Below are positions 59,701 to 63,645 of a stretch of 64,000 nt of DNA, in pieces. A program made the translations under genes and the position numbers. Position 1 is the stretch's first letter, and each line of letters starts with the position of its first letter. Under the pieces are notes generated by a model. It made no database searches. It saw nothing but the letters and a program-made list of their open reading frames with translations, and was not told the DNA's origin. Source of the DNA: Epiperipatus broadwayi (Eukaryota; Onychophora; Udeonychophora; Euonychophora; Peripatidae); NCBI GenBank assembly GCA_028023455.1, contig JAQFVV010012420.1, positions 3,348,001-3,412,000 on the forward strand, written 5' to 3'.

Positions 59701-61904
59701 TAAAGTTTGAAGATTTGCTATCTTAATATAAAGTGAGCACTGATTATATATATGTGTGGGAGGATTATGATCTGGACCAACTGATGAGTGCTAGTTCAGC
59801 ACAAATTATGTATATTGCAGATCATTTATCTTTTTCACATGTATGTGGTCATGGGTATGAGATGGAGTGGATAGCTGTAGAGAGCTTGAAAGTCTGAGTT
59901 CAAATTTCTTCTAATTACATTAAGTTCAGTATAGAAAATATACTTGTATTTAAGTATTATATATTCAGCCCGTATTCTGCCTATCCCTCTTCTGTGTATT
60001 TGAATGGACATATTAAGGTCCTATACATGAGGGGTCAGAATGACTAATATTGGCATAAACAAGGGCTTTTAGCATTTCATCATCAGATTTTCACTGATAT
60101 GGATGACTGAAGAAGATTGAAACCTGTCCATTAAAGTTTGAAGATTTGCTATCTTAATATAACCTGAGCATTGATTACATATATGTGTAGAAGATTGTGA
60201 TCTGGATTAACAGATGAGTGCTGGTTCAGCATGAAATACATACTGGAGATCATTTATCTTTTTAACATGTATGTGGTCATGTGTATCACTTGTATGGTAT
60301 GAATGGTTAGCTGAAGGAGCTTAAAAGTCTTAGTTCAAATTCCTTCTAATTATATCTATTTTAACGTTTTAGTACTTTTCTTCACAATAATAATTCATTG
60401 ATTCATATTATCATATCAAAGAGACACACACAAAAAAGTCTTATTGAATTATTTTTTAATTTTAATTATAGAAATATTTGGTGTTTTGTTCTATACTTTG
60501 TGGAACTTCATCAAAATAACTTTATCAAAATAATTTATAAAAAATGAGATCAAACAAAAATGGTATTAGTGTTGAAAACAGAAGCTGATATAAACTAAGT
60601 GGCTTGCTTGGTAGCAAATATTTTCTTTTCTAATTAGTTTTGATATCTATCAATTTTTCCTAAATGAATAGGAGTGTTTATTTGGGAAAAATTTTAAAAT
60701 GAAATAAAAATATTGGATAGTATTAAATAATTGTTTTTGTTTATATTATATATAATAAAATGAATCTTGAAATAAATAAAGTTTTACTTCTATGACATAC
60801 ATAAATCTATAAGTGCGTTACGCACAGACAAAGAAGCTTTTAATTTAACTGAGTACTAAGCTAAGCGCTTTCGGGAGATATGTGCTCCCATATTCATAAC
60901 TAGGAGTGTAGTGAGAAAATATCTGTACTGAACGTAATATGCAAATCCATCTAAATTTGAGTGCATAAATTATAACGTCCATTTTCTTGATATGAAGAAG
61001 TAGGTTTCTTTTTTATTGATTGCAGTGAGATCACTTGCTATGTAGCAAGCCTCTTTAATTTTACGTTTTGCATCGTTTCTCTCAATACAAACATTACTCG
61101 CTGATGATAGTTGAAAAACATGGCAGAGGTTTTCTCATGTTTGGCGAATATTGAATTGCCCTCAGTCTTGGTTTTGGTTTTATTGTATAAGTATTTCCTG
61201 AATTAATCTTATTCCAATATAGGTATATTGACTGTTGATTAGTATTTATTTAAATATAGATATAGTAAATTTTATAAAACTATCTCTATTTTCATTTTAT
61301 TATATATATTTAAAGATATTTGCAGCAATAACTTCACTGTATTTATTATTTTAAAACATTTTTCACTTTTTAAATTTCTGTTAATTAAATTTATTTTGAA
61401 ATTTTATTTAGTTATATGATAGATTGTTTGCACTAAGTAAGCATTTGCTAATCATACTATCTCTATTATACATTTATATAAATATATACACCTATTTTTT
61501 TTAAAGACATTCATGGTGTTGTAATTCTGATGGAGCCTTATTGCTCTTTTATGTGGATGTCCTGTTAAAAGAATTAAAAAAATCTACACCTAACTGTCCT
61601 CATCCTTATAAAGAAGATCTTGAAAATTCTATTGAACAGTGTTTTTACTGTCTTTATGGGCATCCCAATAAAAAAACTAAAGCAAGACATCTTCAAGAAC
61701 ATAGCGCACCTCAGGTACTTTCAATATTCATTTGTTTTTTTTTGTTTTTGTAATTTTAAAGTTATTACAACTTTCAGTATACTATTTTTTGTTTTGTTTT
61801 AGATTACACTTTCCTGGGACAAGGCTATCGTTTTATTTGAATACTTTAAACCAAGTTCTGTACCAGAGTTTGATAGTTATAAGACAAATACTGTTTCAGG
61901 CGAG
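2632..61904 (+). CDS. CABIN1: CABIN1 orthologue (Hir3-type subunit of the HIRA histone chaperone complex), 15 internal exons, partial at both ends
   Basis: Joining 15 exons gives one uninterrupted frame (1753 nt: one base completing a codon, then 584 codons). Every intron starts GT and ends AG, and phases match at each junction. The product follows vertebrate CABIN1 in order: an FLP start, an HEF segment, W-P-x-x-L, a GPDFPG motif, RVFWLKS, a run ending [66 protein letters not shown] and FEYFKP...FDSYKT. In known animals CABIN1 works in the nucleus with HIRA, UBN1 and ASF1A in replication-independent H3.3 deposition, and in vertebrates it also binds calcineurin and MEF2 through its C-terminus. 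This segment lies between the N-terminal TPR region and the later TPRs; the start, the remaining TPRs and the C-terminus are outside the window. All long introns are filled with transposons, but no exon is broken. Function is inferred from orthology. Confidence 0.93.
2724..5505. other. Intron between exons 1 and 2
   Basis: AT-rich with no recognised element, apart from a short base-balanced island at about 4690-4845 with an unusually sharp composition change (see findings). The frames open across this island have no recognisable domain. Confidence 0.5.
5506..5662 (+). CDS. CABIN1: CABIN1 exon 2 of window
   Basis: The acceptor is tttttttaaag at 5505; G from the previous exon plus TT makes V and keeps the frame. 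The exon encodes ...[20 protein letters not shown]..., matching the human HEFLLENLTNGGILELMMRYL segment in spacing. The donor is TG|gtaagt (phase 2). A second AG at 5511-5512 would break the frame with exon 1 and is disfavoured. Confidence 0.88.
6830..6842 (+). repeat. Target-site duplication, left copy (13 bp)
   Basis: TTGACTAGATTTT, repeated exactly at 7420-7432. Removing the insert and one copy restores continuity with the second LINE copy near 34770, which has no insert. Confidence 0.85.
6843..7419 (+). mobile_element. Hammerhead-bearing Penelope-type terminal-repeat insertion, 577 bp
   Basis: Both flanks carry TTGACTAGATTTT (6830-6842 and 7420-7432), an exact 13-bp target duplication. 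The insert starts with an inverted piece: 6843-6911 pairs with 6956-7024, and 6912-6954 pairs with about 7365-7406, around a direct unit running from 6956 to the end. The inverted arm reads, in reverse, as a unit end joined to a unit start, as if copied from a head-to-tail tandem. At 7278-7302 lies a CTGATGA...GAAAC hammerhead-like core. This inverted-plus-direct layout is known for Penelope-like terminal repeats. It carries no coding region, so it is non-autonomous or truncated. Confidence 0.65.
7278..7302 (+). ncRNA. Hammerhead ribozyme-like core, copy 1
   Basis: CTGATGA (7278-7284), a three-pair stem II GGC/GCC (7286-7288 with 7294-7296) closed by a CACAA loop, then GAAAC (7298-7302). A possible stem III follows: TAGT at 7303-7306 with ACTA about 25 nt further on. 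The expected G-U-H cleavage triplet is imperfect (GATA is seen), and stem I is weak. Hammerheads with this core occur in Penelope-like terminal repeats of many animals. Activity is doubtful. Confidence 0.5.
7420..7432 (+). repeat. Target-site duplication, right copy (13 bp)
   Basis: Right-hand copy of TTGACTAGATTTT, immediately followed by the RT remnant reading ...VFGNNAS. Confidence 0.85.
8217..8530 (+). repeat. Pair of short direct repeats about 255 bp apart
   Basis: About 8217-8270 and 8471-8530 share the order ttgtaat, then gga/gaggaaa, aattaatcttcacac/atg, and a ttagattaaattt-like run. They lie just beyond the LINE remnant, so they may be decayed tail units. No other feature is seen between 8110 and exon 3 at 9540. 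Confidence 0.4.
9540..9617 (+). CDS. CABIN1: CABIN1 exon 3 of window
   Basis: Acceptor ttttttttaag|G; TG from exon 2 plus G restores the tryptophan of the conserved W-P motif. The exon encodes [19 protein letters not shown], parallel to the human PPGLAEVVLSVYHSWRRH. The donor is TG|gtaagt, phase 2. Confidence 0.88.
10574..10725 (+). repeat. 76-bp tandem duplication
   Basis: The segment beginning agtatctt at 10574 recurs at 10650 with a few changes, including the shared caattctaag-a/g-acatatgaattgatc stretch. Part of the unit (attgccattatattttcc) recurs again at about 10957. Confidence 0.7.
11301..11399 (+). repeat. 51-bp tandem duplication
   Basis: Two nearly identical units start with ttgagttttt at 11301 and 11352 and contain taacattaattactcaaaa. 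The near-identity suggests the duplication is younger than the surrounding LINE decay. Confidence 0.8.
13803..13842 (+). CDS. CABIN1: CABIN1 exon 4 of window (40-nt small exon)
   Basis: The acceptor is ttttattgtag and the donor is TTA|gtaagt. The TG left by exon 3 plus C gives Cys, then [13 protein letters not shown], matching human CSNKHIKDMML. At 40 nt it is too short to show up as an ORF and was found by phase and homology. Confidence 0.85.
14142..14233 (+). CDS. CABIN1: CABIN1 exon 5 of window
   Basis: The acceptor is ccttttggtag and the donor is AA|gtataa (phase 2). It encodes [17 protein letters not shown] followed by a Ser/Thr-rich linker, parallel to human LMSLSCMELQLDQWLL...SAVSPRN. 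A 298-bp intron (13843-14141) separates it from exon 4. Confidence 0.88.
14416..14992 (+). mobile_element. Penelope-like element, 3' tail plus adjoining terminal-repeat start
   Basis: About 14430-14560 matches 46425-46550, the tail after the GIY-YIG domain of the larger copy: both contain tacattcag...gatgtgtaaatatagttaaaggtcc. About 14740-14900 matches 46690-46850. About 14908-14990 then matches 43991-44085, the other terminal-repeat part, including tatattggatattt. The order tail-then-start implies a head-to-tail junction. The element ends flush with the acceptor of exon 6. No coding capacity remains. Confidence 0.65.
14998..15131 (+). CDS. CABIN1: CABIN1 exon 6 of window (GPDFPG exon)
   Basis: The acceptor is ttttttggtag at 14997; AA from exon 5 plus C gives Asn. 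The exon encodes [17 protein letters not shown]... then [13 protein letters not shown], against human GRFGPDFPG and LFEDGWLEFVVR. The donor is AGA G|gtaaat (phase 1). The sequence just upstream of the acceptor is Penelope-like element DNA (see findings), so the first few residues before GPDFPG may be of transposon origin. Confidence 0.93.
15132..16597. other. Intron segment, no recognised feature
   Basis: AT-rich intron between exon 6 and the solo LTR1. The open frames crossing exon 6 into it are read-through of the exon. Nothing else could be recognised. Confidence 0.4.
16598..18593 (+). mobile_element. Solo LTR-like element, family LTR1 (1996 bp)
   Basis: It starts TGTAACGAT and ends ATCGTTACA, a 9-bp inverted terminal repeat with TG...CA ends. 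ATAG flanks both sides (16594-16597 and 18594-18597). It is richer in G+C than the surrounding intron. The interior matches the composite copy at 23918-29105: ctaccaggg...catctagg..., ggccaaaagttc near 17050, tgccgacttac near 17273, and the tail before the end. No reverse transcriptase or integrase is present, so it is best read as a solo LTR of a Gypsy-like retrotransposon, whose integrases commonly give 4-6 bp duplications. Short frames inside (17530-17736, 18012-18302) have no recognisable domain. Confidence 0.65.
19048..19118 (+). CDS. CABIN1: CABIN1 exon 7 of window
   Basis: The acceptor is tttctttag and the donor is AAG|gtaatt, phase 0. It encodes [20 protein letters not shown], corresponding to human [21 protein letters not shown], a TPR-like helix pair. 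It is separated from exon 6 by 3.9 kb holding the solo LTR1. Confidence 0.92.
19200..19293 (+). CDS. CABIN1: CABIN1 exon 8 of window
   Basis: The acceptor is gattgttag and the donor is TTA G|gtattt, phase 1. It encodes [11 protein letters not shown]...[16 protein letters not shown]. The IxLPN motif matches human DIVIRLPNLHNDSVVSL. The preceding intron is only 81 bp. Confidence 0.92.
19533..19678 (+). CDS. CABIN1: CABIN1 exon 9 of window
   Basis: The acceptor is tatctttgcag and the donor is GAT|gtaagt, phase 0. It encodes [20 protein letters not shown], then [14 protein letters not shown], one of the best-conserved parts of the protein (human [28 protein letters not shown]). Confidence 0.95.
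19679..21145. other. Intron between exons 9 and 10
   Basis: AT-rich, with short (ta)n runs around 20150-20225 and 20445-20458. No transposon domain or RNA gene was recognised. Confidence 0.45.
21146..21229 (+). CDS. CABIN1: CABIN1 exon 10 of window
   Basis: The acceptor is tttattacag and the donor is GAA|gtaagt, phase 0. It encodes [20 protein letters not shown], nearly identical to human [20 protein letters not shown]. Confidence 0.95.
21484..21611 (+). CDS. CABIN1: CABIN1 exon 11 of window
   Basis: The acceptor is ttattatctag and the donor is AG|gtaata, phase 2. It encodes ...[13 protein letters not shown]... and [13 protein letters not shown], parallel to human DVALNEAVQQMVN and WVATVTQLLMGIE. 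The following intron is 16.2 kb. Confidence 0.93.
21612..23384. other. Start of the 16.2-kb intron, unannotated
   Basis: AT-rich. A small tandem pair with the unit aattatatagttaaa-t/a-atatagactca lies at about 22025-22088. Nothing else was recognised before the Z repeat array. Confidence 0.45.
23385..23917 (+). repeat. Z tandem array, left part (two units of about 300 bp)
   Basis: Two head-to-tail units with the marker aatggatccatctattttttaa at 23422 and 23721 (period 299), followed in each by acccttgtcaa or cctttgacaa, attcagagtga, tcaatatat-c/t-a, and attattaaactaataatt. The second unit is cut by the LTR1 insertion at 23918 and the array resumes at 29110. Confidence 0.8.
23956..24100 (+). 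repeat. 73-bp tandem duplication inside LTR1
   Basis: Two units begin gg-a/g-catcactaggttattt at 23956 and 24029 and run to ggttgaggttcaactt. The solo LTR1 has this segment only once (about 16660-16730), so the duplication is private to this copy. Confidence 0.85.
24227..24481 (+). repeat. 255-bp direct repeat, left copy
   Basis: CAGAACTAATGAG...CTAGTTTACTG, identical to 27369-27623 except for three transitions by my reading. It is LTR1 sequence (compare 16835-17085). Confidence 0.9.
24480..27368 (+). mobile_element. LTR2-family element, copy X, nested in LTR1
   Basis: It begins TGTGCCGGTC. The first 250 bp match copies Y (30709) and D (reverse strand from 43990) in order: tgtatgttcacgtaaca, caaaagtacctt, agatacacaagtcagga, then atcggaga-c-acaa-aagact. 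About 24480-24640 is the clearest match to D. The end near 27340 resembles the end of Y (gagattgga). The last 20-30 bp before the 255-bp repeat are unassigned, so its 3' end is probably truncated. The only long frame (25231-25668, minus, 145 codons) lies in a base-balanced part and has no recognisable domain. Confidence 0.55.
27369..27623 (+). repeat. 255-bp direct repeat, right copy
   Basis: Right-hand copy of the 255-bp LTR1 segment. It continues directly into the remaining LTR1 sequence, while the left copy continues into LTR2. Confidence 0.9.
29110..29605 (+). repeat. Z tandem array, right part (two units)
   Basis: Two units start ttaggggaataaacca and ttgagggggataaacca, with the aatgg/attgg marker at 29176 and 29475. 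Subtracting the LTR1 insertion and one ATAA leaves about 263 bp between the last left marker and the first right marker, close to one unit, so this was one array. Confidence 0.75.
30120..30700. repeat. Z repeat fold-back (one direct, one inverted unit)
   Basis: About 30130-30440 is a direct Z unit (gaataaaccactttctcttgg, then attcagagcaaattcaatat). About 30445-30690 is a reverse-complement unit ending ggtttattcccc. They face each other around about 30440, so the region can fold into a long imperfect hairpin. LTR2 copy Y starts just after it. Confidence 0.65.
30709..33770 (+). mobile_element. LTR2-family element, copy Y (about 3.06 kb)
   Basis: It starts TGTGCCAATC and ends ACGTTTCA. ATAT flanks both sides (30705-30708 and 33771-33774), although the left side is a run of TA repeats, which weakens the duplication call. 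The first 250 bp match X and D. It is base-balanced compared with the intron. Three diverged open patches were seen (for example 31603-31833), none with a known domain. It contains a GGATTCGAACC at 30809, which resembles a reversed tRNA B box but is not kept in X or D. Confidence 0.55.
33880..35420 (+). pseudogene. RTE-like LINE reverse transcriptase remnant, copy 2
   Basis: At about 34467-34535 the reading [20 protein letters not shown] shows the RT block with the catalytic Asp context. Around 34680 VQQ-like text and around 34780 [14 protein letters not shown] mark the later RT blocks. The frame 34867-35118 reads [31 protein letters not shown] and similar, matching the post-RT region of RTE-type LINEs. 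About 35200-35400 is the tail. Stops and frameshifts throughout. Same family as 6080-8110. It begins soon after LTR2 copy Y. Confidence 0.7.
36314..36760 (-). mobile_element. Hammerhead-bearing Penelope-type terminal repeat, copy 2
   Basis: The reverse complement of this stretch matches most of 6956-7419: gttattaa/agtttac end, ccaccactatcctattaggcagga, gtacattttggtg, ctcagatccaaggctcctcactga, then caagccttct-a-gcatccattgatta. It lacks the extra inverted arm of copy 1. No clear target duplication was found. Confidence 0.75.
36432..36456 (-). ncRNA. Hammerhead ribozyme-like core, copy 2
   Basis: Reading the minus strand: CTGACGA (36456-36450), stem II AGC/GCT around CACAA, then GAAAC (36436-36432). 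Relative to copy 1 the outer stem II pair changed from G-C to A-T on both sides, a compensatory change. The cleavage triplet is imperfect here too. Confidence 0.45.
36761..37857. other. Intron segment before exon 12
   Basis: AT-rich with no recognised element. The open frame from 37739 runs into exon 12, but only the part after the acceptor (37858) is CABIN1. Confidence 0.45.
37858..38031 (+). CDS. CABIN1: CABIN1 exon 12 of window
   Basis: The acceptor is ttttatttag; AG plus A gives Arg. It encodes ...[20 protein letters not shown]... and [13 protein letters not shown], matching human TTGLVRLTNNLIQVIDCSM and VLPWIILHRII. The donor is CA|gtatgt, phase 2. The open reading runs past the donor to a stop at 38045, but the sequence after 38031 has no family match. 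Confidence 0.93.
38340..39450 (-). pseudogene. Antisense LINE remnant
   Basis: The minus strand near 39235-39190 reads [16 protein letters not shown] (allowing one frameshift), typical of the RT block D-x-EKAFD of non-LTR elements. Near 38980-38910 a [13 protein letters not shown] reading resembles the block after YADD. Heavily decayed; the limits are guesses. Confidence 0.4.
39460..39695 (+). repeat. Isolated Z repeat unit
   Basis: It shows the Z order gatgggagtaatctact, ttaagcttttgatatttataa, tttgccaacactgatagaa, agccagatgaaaat, ttaataattattaaactaataa. It has lost the aatggatccatct marker. A single copy, outside the array. Confidence 0.65.
40193..40345 (+). CDS. CABIN1: CABIN1 exon 13 of window
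   Basis: The acceptor is tatatttttag; CA plus T gives His. A poorly conserved [16 protein letters not shown] linker is followed by [17 protein letters not shown], almost identical to human [17 protein letters not shown]. The donor is AG|gtaata, phase 2. The following intron is 21.2 kb. Confidence 0.95.
40346..40904. other. Start of the 21-kb intron
   Basis: AT-rich, with a poly-A run and a tctctctctc stretch near 40563. No gene or element was recognised before the Penelope-like element. Confidence 0.45.
41226..41229 (+). repeat. Target-site duplication GTAT, left copy
   Basis: Matches GTAT at 43991-43994. The call is backed by the intact, uninterrupted terminal repeat at 14885-14990. Confidence 0.7.
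41230..43990 (-). mobile_element. LTR2-family element, copy D (2761 bp), inserted in the Penelope terminal repeat
   Basis: On the minus strand it begins TGTACCGGTC at 43990 and ends CCACTTCA at 41230. GTAT flanks it on both sides (41226-41229 and 43991-43994). The flanks join to give the uninterrupted Penelope terminal repeat seen at 14885-14990 (gattat...agtatatat...ataacaac). About 43830-43990 reversed is a clear match to 24480-24640. It is base-balanced relative to the intron. The open stretch 42929-43159 has no recognisable domain. Confidence 0.72.
44278..46401 (+). pseudogene. Penelope-like reverse transcriptase / GIY-YIG endonuclease remnant
   Basis: Penelope-like elements make one protein with a reverse transcriptase and a C-terminal GIY-YIG endonuclease. 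The order here is: a lysine-rich N-terminal part (44278-44613), RT block [13 protein letters not shown] (in 45179-45508), a MGCSISG block across a frameshift near 45535, the catalytic [10 protein letters not shown] (45633-45660), the post-RT segment with [11 protein letters not shown], then the endonuclease with [19 protein letters not shown] (46192-46248) including the GIY- and YIG-type motifs and the Cys pair between them. There are stops at 44611, 45506 and 45939 and frame changes, so it is inactive. Codons are extremely AT-rich like the host. Confidence 0.88.
46861..47776. other. Intron segment between Penelope-like and hAT elements
   Basis: AT-rich. The last 8 bases (47769-47776, GTTCTACC) are the left target duplication of the hAT element. 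Nothing else was recognised. Confidence 0.45.
47777..51287 (+). mobile_element. hAT DNA transposon, full length, inactivated (3511 bp)
   Basis: Terminal inverted repeats begin CAGTGATGATATCC at both ends (47777-47790 and the reverse of 51274-51287). The subterminal AACCGGTTC motif is repeated at both ends. The 8-bp duplication GTTCTACC lies at 47769-47776 and 51288-51295, as expected for hAT transposases. It contains a broken transposase of the KIAA1586-like group on the plus strand. Confidence 0.92.
48845..50990 (+). pseudogene. hAT transposase remnant (KIAA1586-like)
   Basis: hAT transposases cut and paste DNA through an RNase H-like fold and dimerise through a C-terminal hATC domain. In order: an N-terminal part starting [16 protein letters not shown] (48845), the catalytic-core region from 49480 ([31 protein letters not shown]), the conserved [14 protein letters not shown] (49794-49835), [19 protein letters not shown] after a frameshift (49892 on), a middle helical part to 50318, and hATC text VSSAEAE then [20 protein letters not shown] near 50735-50820. 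Stops at 49028, 49421, 49876, 50318 and 50756 and several frame changes make it a pseudogene. It resembles KIAA1586-like proteins, which derive from such elements. Confidence 0.85.
51288..54660. other. Intron segment, no recognised feature
   Basis: The first 8 bases are the right hAT target duplication. The rest is AT-rich with poly-T tracts (for example 52475-52492 and 52639-52650). Short frames here (such as 54301-54510) look random. Confidence 0.45.
54661..59640. other. Intron segment of mixed composition, unidentified
   Basis: Parts of this stretch (about 55190-55500, 56560-57300 and 58330-59230) are less AT-rich than typical intron here and resemble the composition of the LTR1/LTR2 elements, including an 11-base G run at 55373. 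I could not align them to either family by eye, and no coding domain was recognised in frames such as 55605-55811 or 56844-57080. An (at)n run lies at about 59284-59304. Confidence 0.35.
59681..60352 (+). repeat. Direct repeat pair, about 240-bp units with 431-bp spacing
   Basis: The unit beginning gaagattgaaacctgtcc at 59681 recurs at 60112 and both run to about ...gagcttgaaagtct-g/t-agttcaaatt (59935 and 60352). Differences are substitutions and small indels. The end (GTTCAAATTCC-like, 18 bp after a GAGC) resembles a tRNA B box, so a tRNA-related SINE is possible. The 180-bp spacer (59936-60111) is single copy in this window. Confidence 0.7.
60353..61506. other. End of the 21-kb intron
   Basis: AT-rich except for about 60790-61170, which is base-balanced and contains a GTGCG-tta-CGCAC palindrome at 60815-60827 and an aagcgctttcgggag stretch. 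It could be a small transposon remnant but no family could be assigned. Confidence 0.35.
61507..61714 (+). CDS. CABIN1: CABIN1 exon 14 of window
   Basis: The acceptor is tttttttaaag; AG plus A gives Arg, continuing [19 protein letters not shown] as in human [19 protein letters not shown]. It continues with [20 protein letters not shown] and [15 protein letters not shown]. The donor is CAG|gtactt, phase 0. This is the most conserved exon in the window. Confidence 0.97.
61803..61904 (+). CDS. CABIN1: CABIN1 exon 15 of window
   Basis: The acceptor is tttgttttag and the donor is GAG|gtaatt, phase 0. It encodes [17 protein letters not shown] and [15 protein letters not shown], matching human LIWEDALFMFEYFKP and [15 protein letters not shown]. 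The next expected segment (human LANLLKRI...) was not found in the remaining 2.1 kb, so the gene continues beyond the right edge. Confidence 0.96.
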
Positions 61905-62149
61905 GTAATTAATTTGTTTAATGCATTACATATCTGTGTATGCATATCTTATTTTCATATTAGTAATGACTTTTGCTTAGAAGATACAACTATGCTATTT
62001 TGCAAAATAGGGAAGAATTGCTGTGAAAATTTAATCGAATCTATTCACATACTTATTAATATTAAGCCTGTGTTTCAGTTATAATATATCATATTGTTTT
62101 AGCAGCAATTATTTCACATGAAAGTTATTTCTCTAGTAAGATTTATCAT

Positions 62150-63600
62150 TTATTTTATTTTTTAGAGTTATAATGGCACATTCATTTTTGTGCTGTTCCT
62201 TCATCTCATTTCAAATTATATTTTCTTTCTTCAACCTTCTAAAGCATATTATATTTTTTTTAATGAATTAGATTATTTCGTTGTGTAGTCAAAATGAGAT
62301 GATATCAATCTGATCATTTATGTTTTTCTGTCAAAGTTAAGGTTCTAATATGTTTGGATGTCCACTTGCTCTTGTTCATGTTATTTTCAAAAGTTTTCAT
62401 TATCACAAGCATTCAACTTTTATCTTTATAAAGATCACACAAAATAATTTCAGTTTAACAATTCTGATCTTCATTTTAAAGATCAGAATTTTTCTTTTTG
62501 GTAAGTATATCCAGTTATTTATGAAAAAATACAATAGGCAAAAATTGTCAATTTTAAAGTCAGTCATTGTTTCTGTATTTAGATTTGGCCATACTTCCCT
62601 TTTTTTAAACATAGTTTTTTAATTTAACTAAAGTTTTTTTTTTTTTTTTAGGTTTTCTTTATTTTTGGCCATTTTTGTGGTATCATCAGGATAATTTAAG
62701 ATTATTGATGTTTTTCTCTTTAATTCTGAATCACTATTTATTATCTTCCAGGCTGACATTTGTCAAAAGCTATTTTATTAATGTTTCTAATCTGTTTAGC
62801 AATTCTTGTTAAGAACAATGAGATGCTCAGATAGATGTACACTGATTTTTCTAAGAACATTCCATAAATTATCATGGTGATATGAAAAGCCTTAATCATT
62901 AAACACATACTAACTTTATTCTGATATTCTTTGATTTTTTTAATTATACAGCATGTACAGAAATGATATTTTTTATCTCTGAACTGTTCTAAAATCTGTC
63001 ACTACATCTGAAAGTTTTTTTTTTTCAATGTGAGGCCGTAATATAAGATGATTTTCAAAAAAATCCTATTTTCATAATTTTGGCAGCACTTTATGTTACT
63101 TTTTTTTAAAAGTTTCTGTAAATTTTTTTTATTCATGGCTATCAGTTTTAATAGTCTTATCATTCAACAACAATATCAAAGTTAATTTAAAAATTCACTT
63201 ACTGTATTTTTTAAAATACTTTTTCTTAACACAATTGATTAAATACAACCCATATCAGCTAAAAATTAAAAAAGACATGAGAATAAAAAAAAAAAAAGGA
63301 ATTATAAACATTAAAATGCATCATCATTTTCAATCCACTACAGAATTTGAATGAAGGTCTTTCTAAGTTTAATCTAGTTTCTCTAATTTCTAATCTCTCA
63401 TCTCCACAACACATCAGCAATCTTTCTTATTTCTTCCATCTATCTCACATGTGGTTTCTTATTAGGTTTTTTTATAATCTCTTGGAATTCTTATTAACAC
63501 TTCAATTGTCCAGTTATTATCATCTTTTTTAGCAATATGTCCCACCCAACTCCATTTCAGTTTTAATTTTTTTTAATGATGTCAACAGTATCTATTTATT
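62150..63600 (-). pseudogene. Antisense LINE tail remnants
   Basis: The minus strand near 63560-63470 reads KLKWSWVGHIAKKDDNNWT then EVLIRIPRDYKK, a typical tail of RTE/BovB-like LINEs (LKWRWxGHIAR...RW). Near 62960-62870 an IKAFHITMIIYG reading resembles the VKAMVFPVVMYG segment found after RT domains. The order along the strand suggests two different, overlapping insertions. Highly decayed. Confidence 0.4.
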
Positions 63601-63645
63601 TTCTCATCCATATATTTTATTTTCAATCTTTTTGTTGCTCCTAAC

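Noticed and set aside
60105-60135. Second hammerhead family (CTGAAGA...GAAAC) in the 59.7-60.3 kb repeat
   Set aside because: Only five bases lie between the two core parts, too few for a stem II, and no flanking stems were seen.
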